This document shows, in pieces, positions 1 through 9,566 of a DNA stretch of 64,000 bases. A model generated the notes under the pieces. It searched no databases, was not told the origin of the DNA, and saw only the letters and a program-made list of their open reading frames with translations. Source of the stretch: Fermentimonas sp. (lineage in GTDB: Bacteria > Bacteroidota > Bacteroidia > Bacteroidales > Dysgonomonadaceae); NCBI GenBank assembly GCA_015478775.1, contig JADMKP010000007.1, positions 806,001 through 870,000 on the forward strand, in the 5' to 3' direction. Every line of letters begins with the position of its first letter. Position 1 is the stretch's first letter. A program made the translations under genes and the position numbers.

Positions 1-471
1 TTTTTAATTCTTGGTATACCTGTTATCTTAGGAATGTTTATAGGAATGAGATTTCCAAAATTCTCTAAAAGAATGGACAAGCCAATACAAGCTGCGTCAG
101 TTATTTTCTTTGTAGGTTTTATTGTGGCGGCGTTAGCGGGCAACTTCAGCATATTTTTGAAGTATATTCATCTTATATTTATTTTAGTGTTACTGCATAA
201 CGGAATGGCTTTTTTAAGTGGATATTCCTTGCCAAAGTTGTTTAAGATAAATGAAATAGACTGCAGAACTATTTCCATTGAAACAGGTATACAGAACTCG
301 GGATTAGGACTTGCACTTATATTTAATCCAAGAATATTTCCACCTGAACTGAATTTAGGAGGTATGGCTATGGTAGCTGCGTGGTGGGGAATTTGGCATA
401 TATTGGCAGGACTAATTCTTGCTACTTACTGGAGGAAACGTAAGGTTAAAGATATAGCAACTGCTAATTAA
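1..471 (+). CDS. Bile acid:sodium symporter (BASS) family transporter, C-terminal part
   Basis: The reading frame is open from base 1, so this is the 3' end of a longer gene; about 156 residues are visible. The segment is rich in hydrophobic helices and contains the run ETGIQNSGLGLAL, which matches the conserved E-x-G-x-Q-N helix region of the SBF/BASS family of sodium-coupled organic anion transporters in the inner membrane. It ends with a Lys/Arg-rich cytoplasmic tail (TYWRKRK). The substrate cannot be told from the sequence; bacterial members carry bile acids, pantoate or other organic anions. The acyltransferase gene 68 bases downstream has the same orientation but no obvious functional tie. 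Confidence 0.8.
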   Translation, partial: FLILGIPVILGMFIGMRFPKFSKRMDKPIQAASVIFFVGFIVAALAGNFSIFLKYIHLIFILVLLHNGMAFLSGYSLPKLFKINEIDCRTISIETGIQNSGLGLALIFNPRIFPPELNLGGMAMVAAWWGIWHILAGLILATYWRKRKVKDIATAN

Positions 472-539
472 TTTAGATATAATTAGCTGTTAAAAACATG
501 AGATTGATTTCTGTCTTCTGATAACTTACAAATTGAACT

Positions 540-1850
540 ATGCTTTATAACTACGACTTTCGAATTACATTGGTGAAAATTCCTATTAAATCAGCTTTAA
601 GACTTAACTTCAGGAAAATGGTCTTTACTGGTAGAAAAGAAAATGTATCTAAAAAAAAACCAATTATATTTGCCGCTAACCACAGAAATGCTTTACTGGA
701 TGCTCTTTTGCTTGTTTATGCAGGGTATCATTTTAAGCAGGTAGTATTTCTTGCACGTGCAGATATATTTAAGAAGAAGTTTGTTGCATGGATGCTTAAA
801 GGTATGCGCATTATCCCGGTTTTCAGAATTCGTGATGGAAAAGACAATCTTGATAAGAACAAAGATATATTTAGTAGTGCTGCCCGTATTCTTAAAAAAA
901 ACAACCCAATAGCCCTGTTTCCAGAGGCAAGGCATAACCCTAAACAATCGTTATTACCAATACAGAAGGCCGTACCTCGCATAGTATTGCCAACCGAGGC
1001 ATCGCTTAACTTCGAGCTAAATAGTCAGATAGTACCAGTATCTATATATTATCGCGATGTCTTTGGTTTCCTAACTGATGTATACATTACATTTGGCAAA
1101 CCCATAGAAGTTTCTAAATACAAAGAGGTGTATGCTGAGAATTCAAATCTTGCCACCAATCAGCTCCGTCTGGATTTAGAAACTAGTTTAAAGTCGTTGG
1201 TAGTGAACATCTGGAACGATGAGTTTTATGAGGAGTATAAAGATGCCATCGACTGGAATGGCGACCGACTAGCACTTGAGAAATTCTCTCACAGAAAGGA
1301 TGACTATCTGCAAGCATCACTAGAGATAGTGAGAAGTTTAGACAACCTTTATAAAAATAACCGCGAGGAGTTTAATGATAAAATTAATGACTTTCGTGAG
1401 GCTAAAACGATATTAAAGGAACATCTGCTTAGTACTAAAGACAAAGTTTGGAAACCGGCATCGAAAAGAAATATATATAGCCGATTTACAGGTTTAATCT
1501 TAACCGCACCAATAATGTTGTTCGGTTATCTCAATGCAATTTTTCCACTTCTAATCAATAAAAAACTGCTTAGTCTGTTTAAAGATAACCAGTTTATACC
1601 CTCTGTAAGATACGTATCTGGACTAATATTTATACCAATATTCGATCTTATACAATCGCTTATTATTGGCTCGGTGACTAAAAACTGGGAGGTTGCACTT
1701 AGCTATTTCTTTTTAATGCCAACAACATTCTACTTTGCCCTATACTGGCGCAAATGGTGGAATTCTGCAAATAGAGACTTAAAAGTAAGTAAGTTTAAGC
1801 AGGAGTTTAAAGCTAAATGGGAACGTTTAGTTCAGCTGATAAAACTATAA
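540..1850 (+). CDS. PlsC-like 1-acyl-glycerol-3-phosphate / glycerol-phosphate acyltransferase
   Basis: 436 residues. The N-terminal half is a PlsC-type acyltransferase domain: motif I is NHRNALLD (His48, Asp54), motif II contains the RIIPVFRIRDG region, and motif III is LFPEARHNP. The spacing in motif I is H-X5-D rather than the common H-X4-D, as in the yeast Gat1/Sct1 group. The C-terminal 130 residues contain at least two hydrophobic segments (around 315-345 and 360-405), giving a membrane-anchored enzyme. It should transfer acyl groups to a glycerophosphate in phospholipid synthesis; whether it acylates position 1 or 2 is not decidable. The gene stands alone between a transporter and a convergent GH92 gene. 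Confidence 0.8.
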   Translation: MLYNYDFRITLVKIPIKSALRLNFRKMVFTGRKENVSKKKPIIFAANHRNALLDALLLVYAGYHFKQVVFLARADIFKKKFVAWMLKGMRIIPVFRIRDGKDNLDKNKDIFSSAARILKKNNPIALFPEARHNPKQSLLPIQKAVPRIVLPTEASLNFELNSQIVPVSIYYRDVFGFLTDVYITFGKPIEVSKYKEVYAENSNLATNQLRLDLETSLKSLVVNIWNDEFYEEYKDAIDWNGDRLALEKFSHRKDDYLQASLEIVRSLDNLYKNNREEFNDKINDFREAKTILKEHLLSTKDKVWKPASKRNIYSRFTGLILTAPIMLFGYLNAIFPLLINKKLLSLFKDNQFIPSVRYVSGLIFIPIFDLIQSLIIGSVTKNWEVALSYFFLMPTTFYFALYWRKWWNSANRDLKVSKFKQEFKAKWERLVQLIKL

Positions 1851-1866
1851 ACAAAAACGTTTGTTT
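1849..1866 (+). terminator. Weak hairpin after the acyltransferase gene
   Basis: A 7-bp stem (AAACAAA / TTTGTTT) with a 4-base loop starts within the stop codon of the acyltransferase gene. It is AT-rich and lacks a clear T-tract, so it is a weak terminator candidate only. Confidence 0.25.
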
Positions 1867-1975
1867 CTGATTACATAACTCTTATAGCTATATCCCTAAA
1901 ACTCTAACTAATTTATAAAGTTTAATTAGTAGATGTAAAATAAATCATTTAAGATTTTAGATCTATTATAATAAT

Positions 1976-4228
1976 TTATCTCTTGTTCCTAAGATAGAAA
2001 GTAATTTTATTAGCCTTAATCAATTCCTCGTGGCTTATTCGATAACTCCTAAAGCGTTTACCATCTATCTCTATTTTATCAATATAAATAGCATTTGAGG
2101 ATGGGCGTATAGTCTCAATTTCAATTGTATGCGCATTATAATGGAAGTCATCCAGATTTAATGTAATCTTATCAAAAACAGGAGTAGTAAAAGTGTATGA
2201 CGCATCAGTTGCATTATCAGGATAAAAACCCATCATATTAAATACAGCCCACGTTGACATAGTGCCCGTATCATCGTTACCTGGAAGACCATCGGTAGAA
2301 TTCTTAAAGTGTTTTGCCAGCAACTCTTGAGTAGTCTTTTGAGTGCGCCATTCTTCACCTTTTACATAACTAAATAAGAAAGGGTAACCAATATTTGGCT
2401 CGTTGGTAGGGTCGTAGTGTTCATCATCAAAAACCTCCTGAAGCTTATTAATAAACTTTTTCTTACCTCCATGCATCTTAATCAATCCATAAACATCATG
2501 CGGAACCATAAATGAATAATTCCAAGAGCTCCCCTCATGAAAACCTGGCACATCCTCAAAGTTCTCTCCCTGCTTAGGATTAAATGGAAATAAAAACTCA
2601 CCATTGGGGAGAATTGGCCTAAAAACACCATACTCCGGAGAATAATATTTCTTATAATTCAGAGATTGATTATATAACCTGTGAGCATCATCATCTTTAC
2701 CAAGAGCTTGTGCAAATTGAGATAATGCATTATCTGCAATATAATATTCTAATGCATGAGACACCGAATTATCAAACTCAGTTTCCAGAGGAATGAAACC
2801 TCTGCTAAGATAATCATCAATATCGGGACGTAAGAAATTATCCTTCCCAGGAGTGGTGGCCGACTTATACATTGCCTCGAATGCTGTTTCAATATCAAAG
2901 TCGCGCAAACCTTTTTTCCAGCTATCTACTATAACTGGAATAGCAGGATCACCTTCCATTGTAAGTGTTTCGCGACTATAAAGCTCCCATTTTGGTAACC
3001 ATCCACCCTCTTTATACATATCCACCATAGAACGCACCATATTCAATTGCGTCTCAGGGTATAGAAGTGTCAGCATCTGATGTACATTTCTGTATGTATC
3101 CCAAAGTGAAAAAACTGTATATCGATTAGAGTTTGTCTTCCCAATTCCATCACTCTCCATCTCGGGATACTCCCCGTTAACATCATTAAGAATATTTGGG
3201 TGAATAAGAGCATGGTAAAGACCCGTATAAAAAACAGTCTGCTGGTCGTCTGTGCCACCTTGAACAATCGCTTTTGACAATGCCTCGTTCCATGCATTGC
3301 GAGCATCACTTTGCACTAATTCAAAATCAAAACCTTTCTGTTCAGCATCAAGATTCATACGCGCATTCTCAGTACTCACAAAGGATACACCAATTTGAAC
3401 CTCAACAGTCTCACCCTCTTCAAGATTGTAAGTAAAATATGTTCCAATATCATCACCTGCAATATCCCTGTTATAACGAGTATACAACTTTCTTACGCCG
3501 CTTGTCGAATCCCATTGAGCTTCAACACCCATTTGGCGTTGCATCTTCCAGTAACCAGTTGATTCAGGTGCTTTATTTACCCTAATCACAAAGTAGATAG
3601 GAAATACTGCTTCAGGATTATAGCAAAAAGTGCCCAATAACTTCATCCCCTCAACTTCAACATCACTTACACGGCGCATCCATGCACCCGACTCATTTGT
3701 GAGCCCTTCACCCAAATTCAGAAGTATATTTCCTTGCCCTTCGGGGAATGTAAATCGTGCTATACTTGTGCGAGTAGTAGCCGAAACCTCAGTTTTGATA
3801 TTATATTTTGAAAGAATATTTGAGTAGTATCCTGGAGTAGCAACTTCTTCAACATACTCACTGCCATAGTCTTCATAATTTACATTAAGCTCACCCGCAG
3901 TTGGCATCAATAGAAGAGATCCTAATTCAGGACACCCCACTCCACTTAAATTGACATGAGAAAAACCTGTAAAGAATTTATTATTATTTGAATAAGGAGT
4001 AGACCACCATTGCTTATCCTTGTCGAATCTGTTCAAATCCGACCCCATAACATTAAATGGAGAAACCGACATCATACCATTGGGTAAAACTGGTCCCGGA
4101 TTGGTTGTACCATAATTGGTTGTTCCAATAAACGGGTTCACTTTATCAGCAGGTTCATTTGAAAATGAACACACCCAAATAAAAGTAAATGCAACAATAG
4201 TTAATATCGATTTCCTGAAACAATTCAT
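1976..4228 (-). CDS. Secreted GH92 family alpha-mannosidase
   Basis: 750 residues with an N-terminal signal peptide (hydrophobic FRKSILTIVAFTFIWV); a Cys at the end of the hydrophobic stretch could make it a lipoprotein but the lipobox is poor. The mature N terminus has the GH92 start pattern DKVNPFIGT followed by GPVLPNGMMSVSPFN. The catalytic-domain hallmark GNDDTGTMSTWAVFNMMGFYP carries Asp652 and Asp653, matching the catalytic base region of GH92 exo-alpha-mannosidases. These are Ca2+-dependent inverting enzymes that remove alpha-linked mannose, usually from N-glycans or yeast mannan. The gene is not in a PUL; it lies 15 bases downstream of alaS on the same strand and may be read through from it. 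Linkage specificity is not predictable here. Confidence 0.93.
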   Translation of the reverse strand: MNCFRKSILTIVAFTFIWVCSFSNEPADKVNPFIGTTNYGTTNPGPVLPNGMMSVSPFNVMGSDLNRFDKDKQWWSTPYSNNNKFFTGFSHVNLSGVGCPELGSLLLMPTAGELNVNYEDYGSEYVEEVATPGYYSNILSKYNIKTEVSATTRTSIARFTFPEGQGNILLNLGEGLTNESGAWMRRVSDVEVEGMKLLGTFCYNPEAVFPIYFVIRVNKAPESTGYWKMQRQMGVEAQWDSTSGVRKLYTRYNRDIAGDDIGTYFTYNLEEGETVEVQIGVSFVSTENARMNLDAEQKGFDFELVQSDARNAWNEALSKAIVQGGTDDQQTVFYTGLYHALIHPNILNDVNGEYPEMESDGIGKTNSNRYTVFSLWDTYRNVHQMLTLLYPETQLNMVRSMVDMYKEGGWLPKWELYSRETLTMEGDPAIPVIVDSWKKGLRDFDIETAFEAMYKSATTPGKDNFLRPDIDDYLSRGFIPLETEFDNSVSHALEYYIADNALSQFAQALGKDDDAHRLYNQSLNYKKYYSPEYGVFRPILPNGEFLFPFNPKQGENFEDVPGFHEGSSWNYSFMVPHDVYGLIKMHGGKKKFINKLQEVFDDEHYDPTNEPNIGYPFLFSYVKGEEWRTQKTTQELLAKHFKNSTDGLPGNDDTGTMSTWAVFNMMGFYPDNATDASYTFTTPVFDKITLNLDDFHYNAHTIEIETIRPSSNAIYIDKIEIDGKRFRSYRISHEELIKANKITFYLRNKR

Positions 4229-4243
4229 AATAATGTCTAATCG

Positions 4244-6859
4244 TTACCCTTCAATTTTTTTAATCACCAAATCTACAGCAGCAGTCAATCCATCAGCATT
4301 CTTACCGCCTGCCGATGCAAAGTGAGGTTGACCACCTCCACCACCCTGAATTAGTTTAGCAGCTTCACGCACAATATTACCAGCATGCAAACCCTGAGCA
4401 ACCAGGTCATCGCTAATCATTACGGTGAGGTTAGGCTTACCATTTGCAGCCGTCGCACCCACAAACAACATCTTTTCTGGGAACTGACCTTTTAGCTGAA
4501 ATGCAATATCTTTTATTACTTCGGGTGAACCAAATGGAACAACCAGTTTAAAGACATCAACACCATTTATTTCTTTTTTCTTCTCAATAACCCTTAACTT
4601 CAGTTGTTCAGTTTTCTCCTTCACAAAACTCTGAAGTTCCTTTTTCATCTCATCATTATCTGCAATCAGACGATGAACTCCCTGCATAATATCAGGAACG
4701 TTGTTAAGCATATTTCTTATCTCAAGTATAGCATCTTCCTTAGCATACAGATAATCCTCGCAAACCTTGGCTGTAACTGCCTCTATACGGCGTACGCCTG
4801 CCGAAATTGCACCTTCACTTACGATACGGAAAGTACCAATTCTGCCAGTTGATGAAATATGAGTACCACCGCATAGTTCAATTGAAGAACCAAATCTAAC
4901 AGTACGAACATCATCACCATACTTCTCACCAAACAAAGCCATAGCACCTTGGGCTTTAGCCTCTTCTATAGCTACGTGACGATGCTCCTCAATGGGGAAA
5001 TTGGACCTTATCTTTTCAGTAACCATAACTTCAACTTCTCTAATCTCTTCTGGAGTCATCTTTTTGAAGTGAGAGAAGTCGAATCTCAACACCTCAGGCG
5101 ATACATACGATCCCTTTTGCTCTACATGACTTCCCAGAACTTCTCTAAGAGCCTCATGCATAAGGTGAGTAGCTGAGTGATTACACTCCGTAGCTGTTCT
5201 CTTTTCTGTATCTATTTTTGCAGTAAAAACACCCTCAAAATTTTGAGGAAGCTTTTTGGTTAGATGTACAGCAAGATTATTCTCACGTTTGGTATCAAAA
5301 ACTACAATCTTCTCGTCAGTTTCTGAAATCAACCAGCCACTATCACCAACCTGACCACCCATCTCGGCATAAAACGGAGAACGGGAAAGTACAATTTGAT
5401 AAAACTCTGTATTTTTTTGCTTTACAGCACGATAGCGAAGAATCTGAGTAGTACTTTCAGTTTCATCATAACCAACAAACTCAGCCTCACCATCAGCAAC
5501 CTTTGTCCAGTCGCCCGTCTCCACAGCTGCAGCATTACGAGCTCTGTCCTTTTGCTTCTGCATCTCAGCATTAAAACCATTTACATCGGCAGACATACCA
5601 TGTTCACGCAAAATCAGCTCTGTCAGGTCGAGCGGGAAACCGAAAGTATCATAAAGCTTAAAAGCAACTTCACCAGCAAGTACCCCACCCTCCTTCTCAG
5701 GAAGATTTCTTTCTAATAACTTAATACCCGTTTCAAGAGTACGAAGAAACGACTCCTCCTCTTCTTTCATAACCTTTTCGATAAGTCCTTTCTGCGCCTC
5801 AAGCTCAGGATAAGCATCGCCCATCACCTCAATGAGAGTAGGTATGAGTTTATACATAAACGACTCATGCATATTAAGAAAAGTATAGCCATAACGTACA
5901 GCACGACGCAAAATACGTCTTATTACATAACCTGCTTTGGCATTAGAAGGCAATTGTCCATCGGTTATAGAGAATGCAATAGTTCTAACATGATCTGCAA
6001 TAACTCGCATTGCAATATCAACCTTCTCATCATCGCTATATTTTTTACCGCTAACCTCTCCTATTTTCTTTATTATAGTCTGAAACAGGTCGGTGTCATA
6101 ATTAGACTGAGTACCCTGAACGGCCATACACAACCTTTCAAAACCCATACCGGTATCTATAACCTTTGCTGGAAGCTGCTCCAATGAACTATCTGCCTTA
6201 CGGTTGTACTGCATAAATACCAGGTTCCATATTTCAACAACCTGAGGATGATCTTGATTAACAAGCGTAACCCCGTCTACTTTTGCCCTATCGGCATCGG
6301 GTCTAATATCTATATGAATTTCGGAACATGGACCGCATGGACCGGTATCACCCATCTCCCAGAAATTATCTTTCTTGTTACCGTTTATTATTCTATCTTT
6401 TGGCAGATACATCTCCCAATATGAAGCTGCTTCATCATCCCTCTCCAGGTTTTCATCAGGAGCACCCTCAAAAACAGTAGCATAAAGTCTGTCTTTATCG
6501 AGTTTCAATACATAAGTCAAATACTCCCATGCCCACTCAATAGCCTCTTTCTTAAAATAATCGCCAAACGACCAGTTTCCAAGCATCTCAAACATGGTGT
6601 GGTGATAAGTATCGTGCCCCACCTCCTCAAGATCGTTGTGCTTACCACTCACCCTCAAACACTTTTGCGAATCGGCCACACGTGGATATTTAATTGGCGC
6701 ATTTCCCAGAATAATATCTTTAAACTGGTTCATGCCCGCATTTGTAAACATCAGTGTGGGGTCATCTTTAATAACCATGGGTGCAGAAGGCACAATGCGA
6801 TGTTCTTTCGACTGAAAAAAATCTTTATAAGACTGTCTAATCTCTTTGGAGGTCATCAT
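4244..6859 (-). CDS. alaS: Alanyl-tRNA synthetase
   Basis: 871 residues, full length for bacterial AlaRS. It attaches Ala to tRNA-Ala in the cytoplasm. The class II catalytic domain starts with [11 protein letters not shown] and includes the motif [13 protein letters not shown]; the editing domain carries the HXXXH zinc motif ([13 protein letters not shown]) and the distal CGGTH element; the C-terminal C-Ala domain has [14 protein letters not shown]. The start is supported by a Bacteroidota promoter (TTG-N20-TATTTTTG, minus strand) about 60 bases upstream. It is transcribed towards the GH92 gene with only 15 bases between them. Confidence 0.98.
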   Translation of the reverse strand: MMTSKEIRQSYKDFFQSKEHRIVPSAPMVIKDDPTLMFTNAGMNQFKDIILGNAPIKYPRVADSQKCLRVSGKHNDLEEVGHDTYHHTMFEMLGNWSFGDYFKKEAIEWAWEYLTYVLKLDKDRLYATVFEGAPDENLERDDEAASYWEMYLPKDRIINGNKKDNFWEMGDTGPCGPCSEIHIDIRPDADRAKVDGVTLVNQDHPQVVEIWNLVFMQYNRKADSSLEQLPAKVIDTGMGFERLCMAVQGTQSNYDTDLFQTIIKKIGEVSGKKYSDDEKVDIAMRVIADHVRTIAFSITDGQLPSNAKAGYVIRRILRRAVRYGYTFLNMHESFMYKLIPTLIEVMGDAYPELEAQKGLIEKVMKEEEESFLRTLETGIKLLERNLPEKEGGVLAGEVAFKLYDTFGFPLDLTELILREHGMSADVNGFNAEMQKQKDRARNAAAVETGDWTKVADGEAEFVGYDETESTTQILRYRAVKQKNTEFYQIVLSRSPFYAEMGGQVGDSGWLISETDEKIVVFDTKRENNLAVHLTKKLPQNFEGVFTAKIDTEKRTATECNHSATHLMHEALREVLGSHVEQKGSYVSPEVLRFDFSHFKKMTPEEIREVEVMVTEKIRSNFPIEEHRHVAIEEAKAQGAMALFGEKYGDDVRTVRFGSSIELCGGTHISSTGRIGTFRIVSEGAISAGVRRIEAVTAKVCEDYLYAKEDAILEIRNMLNNVPDIMQGVHRLIADNDEMKKELQSFVKEKTEQLKLRVIEKKKEINGVDVFKLVVPFGSPEVIKDIAFQLKGQFPEKMLFVGATAANGKPNLTVMISDDLVAQGLHAGNIVREAAKLIQGGGGGQPHFASAGGKNADGLTAAVDLVIKKIEG

Positions 6860-6919
6860 AAACTTTCAATTATTACTAATAAAGCTTCGGGATATGAGTA
6901 AATTACCCAAAACAGAGTA

Positions 6920-6950
6920 CAAAAATACAGCAAAAACTTCTTATCCCCAA
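6920..6950 (-). promoter_or_regulatory. Promoter of alaS
   Basis: On the minus strand, TTG (6948-6950), a 20-base spacer and TATTTTTG (6920-6927) match the Bacteroidota sigma-ABfr consensus TTG-N19/20-TAnnTTTG. A start near 6913 would give a leader of about 55 bases before alaS. Confidence 0.7.
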
Positions 6951-6998
6951 GTGAGTGAGTGAAAAGGGGAATAATTTGAGTTTTAATATTATGCATTT

Positions 6999-7027
6999 TT
7001 GCATAATTGAAAAAGTATCTATCTTTG
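6999..7027 (+). promoter_or_regulatory. Promoter of the 7042 lipoprotein gene
   Basis: TTG (6999-7001), 18 bases, TATCTTTG (7020-7027), the Bacteroidota pattern. Transcription from about 7033 would leave only some 9 bases before the ATG at 7042. This argues against the in-frame upstream ATG at 6955, which lies before the promoter. Confidence 0.55.
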
Positions 7028-7041
7028 AAATAAAAAAAGTT

Positions 7042-7623
7042 ATGAGACCCTTCACTTATTATATTTTAATATTCATAGCAATAATGCTACTTGGTTGTGA
7101 TTCCAATGTGAATTTATCAGATGAAGGTAAAGATTCAGTTGGACAGGTTTTATTACTACAGGTTGATTACACCACAAATGAATTTGAAGGAGGAAAAGAA
7201 CTCAGAATCCTTAAAAAAAGCAAAGAGTTAATTATTATCCATGAGTACATAGAGCCGAGTGATTTTGGAAGTATTAAACTTATGTATCTCAGTGAGCCTC
7301 TTTTCGAGGGTACAATACACTGGATGGGAACCGGAAAAATGACTTACCCCGAGAAACTGGAACCTGCAAGCTACTTCCATGTTGCCAACACATTTGACTA
7401 CATTTATCCTGTCAAAGGGTTTGAGCCAATTATTATTCCCGACATTTATAATTTTGAAGAGAAAGACTATTTAGAGGTATGGTCAAAAGTGCAACATTTA
7501 AAACTGACCAGAGAGTATCTAAAAGCTGATCCTAACCAAAAAGTAAATATTTTCCTTTACACTCCTAGTGTAGGAGCAGGCGATCAACTTACATGGAAAT
7601 GGATAATCTTCTTGAAGAAGTAA
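7042..7623 (+). CDS. Small lipoprotein of unknown function
   Basis: 193 residues from the ATG at 7042. This start is preferred over the in-frame ATG at 6955 because it begins a clean lipoprotein signal (MRPFTYYILIFIAIMLLGC, lipobox LLGC) and lies directly behind a TAnnTTTG promoter box. The mature protein is a mixed alpha/beta-looking sequence with no motif I recognise; it contains an aromatic-rich middle (HWMGTGKMTYPEK, FDYIYPVKGFEP) and a C-terminal WKWIIFLKK. It is probably anchored in the cell envelope. It sits divergently from alaS and upstream of a degraded toxin gene, and the neighbours suggest no role. Confidence 0.75.
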   Translation: MRPFTYYILIFIAIMLLGCDSNVNLSDEGKDSVGQVLLLQVDYTTNEFEGGKELRILKKSKELIIIHEYIEPSDFGSIKLMYLSEPLFEGTIHWMGTGKMTYPEKLEPASYFHVANTFDYIYPVKGFEPIIIPDIYNFEEKDYLEVWSKVQHLKLTREYLKADPNQKVNIFLYTPSVGAGDQLTWKWIIFLKK

Positions 7624-7844
7624 ATCCTTAAAACACATAATAAAAACAAGCAAATGTACTGTTCGTTTCATCATTAACCCTAAAATAGAATTTCCTATTA
7701 CAAGGTTCTTTGGATACTTACAATGAAATGATTAAGTATTTTGATATTCAAAAATTTTATTCTTACTGTTGTTCAACCATAAACCTCTACATATTTTGTA
7801 GACATTAAATATTTTAATTAACTTTACATCTTTAGATTACTAGA

Positions 7845-8126
7845 ATGGATATAATATTTGAAAAAAAGTATCTTAGGGAGCTGTACTGAACTTGGATTCA
7901 CAACAAACAAAAAGTACAGATTTCAGCCCGATGTTATTAAACGATATCAAGCTCGTATTGCCATACTTGAAAATGCAGATAAAATTGAAGATTTATATTC
8001 ATTAAACTCATTGCATTACAAGATCTTAAAAGGCGACAAAAAAGACATTTCTTCTATTCGTGTCAATAATCAATAGCAGAAGTAACAATTTGTAATATTT
8101 TAGAATTGTCTAATCATTATAAATAG
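7845..8126 (+). pseudogene. higB: Degraded HigB-like toxin gene
   Basis: The pieces of a Bacteroidota HigB-type (RelE/ParE superfamily) toxin are present in two frames. From the ATG at 7845 the frame reads MDIIFEKKYLRELY and then hits TGA; one extra base near 7887 moves the rest into another frame, which reads CTELGFTTNKKYRFQPDV and on to SIRVNNQ before a stop at 8074. The expected C-terminal end, VTICNILELSNHYK, is present at 8082-8126 but back in the first frame, and the residues normally linking SIRVND(Q/K)YR to VTIC are missing. A 72-residue open frame from a TTG at 7858 covers only the middle. The toxin fold lacks its last beta strands, so it is very likely inactive. The antitoxin gene follows 8 bases later. 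Confidence 0.75.
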
Positions 8127-8134
8127 AAATAATT

Positions 8135-8443
8135 ATGGAAAAATATAATAGTTCACGCCCCATCCACCCAGGTGAAATTTTGAAAGAAGAAATTGAAACT
8201 AGAGAATTATCACAAATAAAACTAGCTAATCAAATGGGTATATCATATAAAATGCTCAATCACATATTAAATGAAAGGCGACCTTTGACGCCTAATACAG
8301 CAATGCTTTTTGAAGCTGCATTGGGTGTAGATGCTGATTTACTCATGAGAATTCAACTAAAATATAATATGCGTATTGCAAAACAAGATAAAACGTTTTC
8401 TAAACGACTTGAAGAGATTAGAAAAACAGCCTCACTGTTATAA
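8135..8443 (+). CDS. higA: HigA-family antitoxin (XRE helix-turn-helix)
   Basis: 102 residues. It begins with the HigA-type signature RPIHPGEILKEEI and has an XRE helix-turn-helix at about residues 25-60 (SQIKLANQMGISYKMLNHILNERRPLTPNTA). HigA proteins bind and neutralise the RNA-cleaving HigB toxin and repress their own operon. This gene is intact, whereas the toxin gene immediately upstream is broken, so the protein may now act only as a DNA-binding regulator. The pair normally overlaps or is closely spaced, as here. Confidence 0.9.
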   Translation: MEKYNSSRPIHPGEILKEEIETRELSQIKLANQMGISYKMLNHILNERRPLTPNTAMLFEAALGVDADLLMRIQLKYNMRIAKQDKTFSKRLEEIRKTASLL

Positions 8444-8465
8444 TTCAAGTCAACTATTATAATTT

Positions 8466-9434
8466 ATGCCTATAATCAATATCACCAACTGCCCCATTTG
8501 CAGCAGCTCAAATACATCAAAAGCATTTGATGCTGTCGATCATTTCTCTACAAAAGAAACATTCCCTATTTGTGATTGTACTAGTTGCGGCTTTCGATTC
8601 ACAAACAACTTCCCTTCTGAAGATTCAATTGGTAGGTATTATGATTCGCCCGACTATATATCTCATTCCGACTCTAAAAGCGGACTTATAAACCGCTTGT
8701 ATCACTTTTTCAGAAAGCAGATGTTGAAGAAGAAGGTGAACTTGGTTTCAAAACAGGTGGGTCCTGAACAACAGCTTTCACAAAAAGCATTAGAGTCTAA
8801 ATATTCTAAAAAAACAAAATCAAAAGACAATATTCGTTTACTCGACATAGGGTCCGGTACAGGATATTTCCTTAACGCCGCAAAAGAAAGAGGTTACACG
8901 GTTACAGGGATAGAGAAAGATAGTAACGCCAGAGATTACGCAATCACCAATTTTGCATTAGATATTAAAGATGAACAAAGCTTATGGAGCATTGAAAATG
9001 ACTCATTTGATGTAATCACCCTTTGGCATGTACTTGAGCATATGGAGAACTTAAATGAGGTTGTTGCCAAGATAAATAGCATTTTAAAACCCGATGGTGT
9101 TGTGATTCTTGCACTCCCAAACCACAACTCTCATGATGCTAAGAAGTATAAGGGCTATTGGGCTGCACATGACGTTCCCAGACATCTTTGGCATTTCACT
9201 CCCGATACTGTAGAGAAACTGCTCGGTAAACATCTGTTTAATATTATTAAACAAAAAACAATGCCTCTGGATGCATTTTATATATCTATGCTTAGCGAGA
9301 AATACAGAGGTAGCGGTTCACTCACGCAATACATTAAGGCAATCGTTGTAGGTACAGTGGGCTACCTTCTTTCTCTTTCAGATATTAATAATTCTAGTTC
9401 TGTAATATATATTGCAAAGAAGGCACGCAAGTGA
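8466..9434 (+). CDS. Class I SAM-dependent methyltransferase with N-terminal zinc ribbon
   Basis: 322 residues. The first 45 residues hold a CxxC...CxCxxC cluster (NCPICSSSN, ICDCTSCGF), a likely zinc ribbon. The Rossmann-type SAM domain follows, with motif I LLDIGSGTGYF at about 125-135, the acidic end of strand 2 (GIEKD) and the post-motif FDVITLWHVLEHMENL. This arrangement is that of Methyltransf_23/12-type enzymes often acting on sugars or lipids in envelope biosynthesis; the substrate is unknown. A basic linker at 70-110 (KKK-rich) is low complexity. It begins 22 bases after higA and is followed by the MerR promoter. Confidence 0.82.
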   Translation: MPIINITNCPICSSSNTSKAFDAVDHFSTKETFPICDCTSCGFRFTNNFPSEDSIGRYYDSPDYISHSDSKSGLINRLYHFFRKQMLKKKVNLVSKQVGPEQQLSQKALESKYSKKTKSKDNIRLLDIGSGTGYFLNAAKERGYTVTGIEKDSNARDYAITNFALDIKDEQSLWSIENDSFDVITLWHVLEHMENLNEVVAKINSILKPDGVVILALPNHNSHDAKKYKGYWAAHDVPRHLWHFTPDTVEKLLGKHLFNIIKQKTMPLDAFYISMLSEKYRGSGSLTQYIKAIVVGTVGYLLSLSDINNSSSVIYIAKKARK

Positions 9435-9507
9435 AATTTAGATAGTTGTTTGAGCATAAAACAGAATAAGAACTTCGAATAGATTATTTGTTTATTTCAA
9501 AAAATAT

Positions 9508-9538
9508 TTGTCCTTTCTTACATAAAACAGTATTTTTG
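9508..9538 (+). promoter_or_regulatory. Promoter of the MerR-NamZ operon
   Basis: TTG (9508-9510), a 20-base spacer and TATTTTTG (9531-9538) form one of the best consensus matches in the window. The predicted start near 9545 gives a leader of about 22 bases before the ATG at 9567. Confidence 0.75.
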
Positions 9539-9566
9539 AGTACTCACTACTAATCAACCTCTTCGT

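Noticed and set aside
5396-6187. Open frames opposite alaS
   Set aside because: They are antisense shadows of a certain gene with no signals of their own; the same holds for the other antisense frames over valS, mnmG, uvrC, susC and polA.
7858-8076. 72-residue frame from TTG as an intact gene
   Set aside because: It lacks both ends of the HigB fold; the matching N- and C-terminal pieces lie in the other frame, so it is part of a pseudogene.
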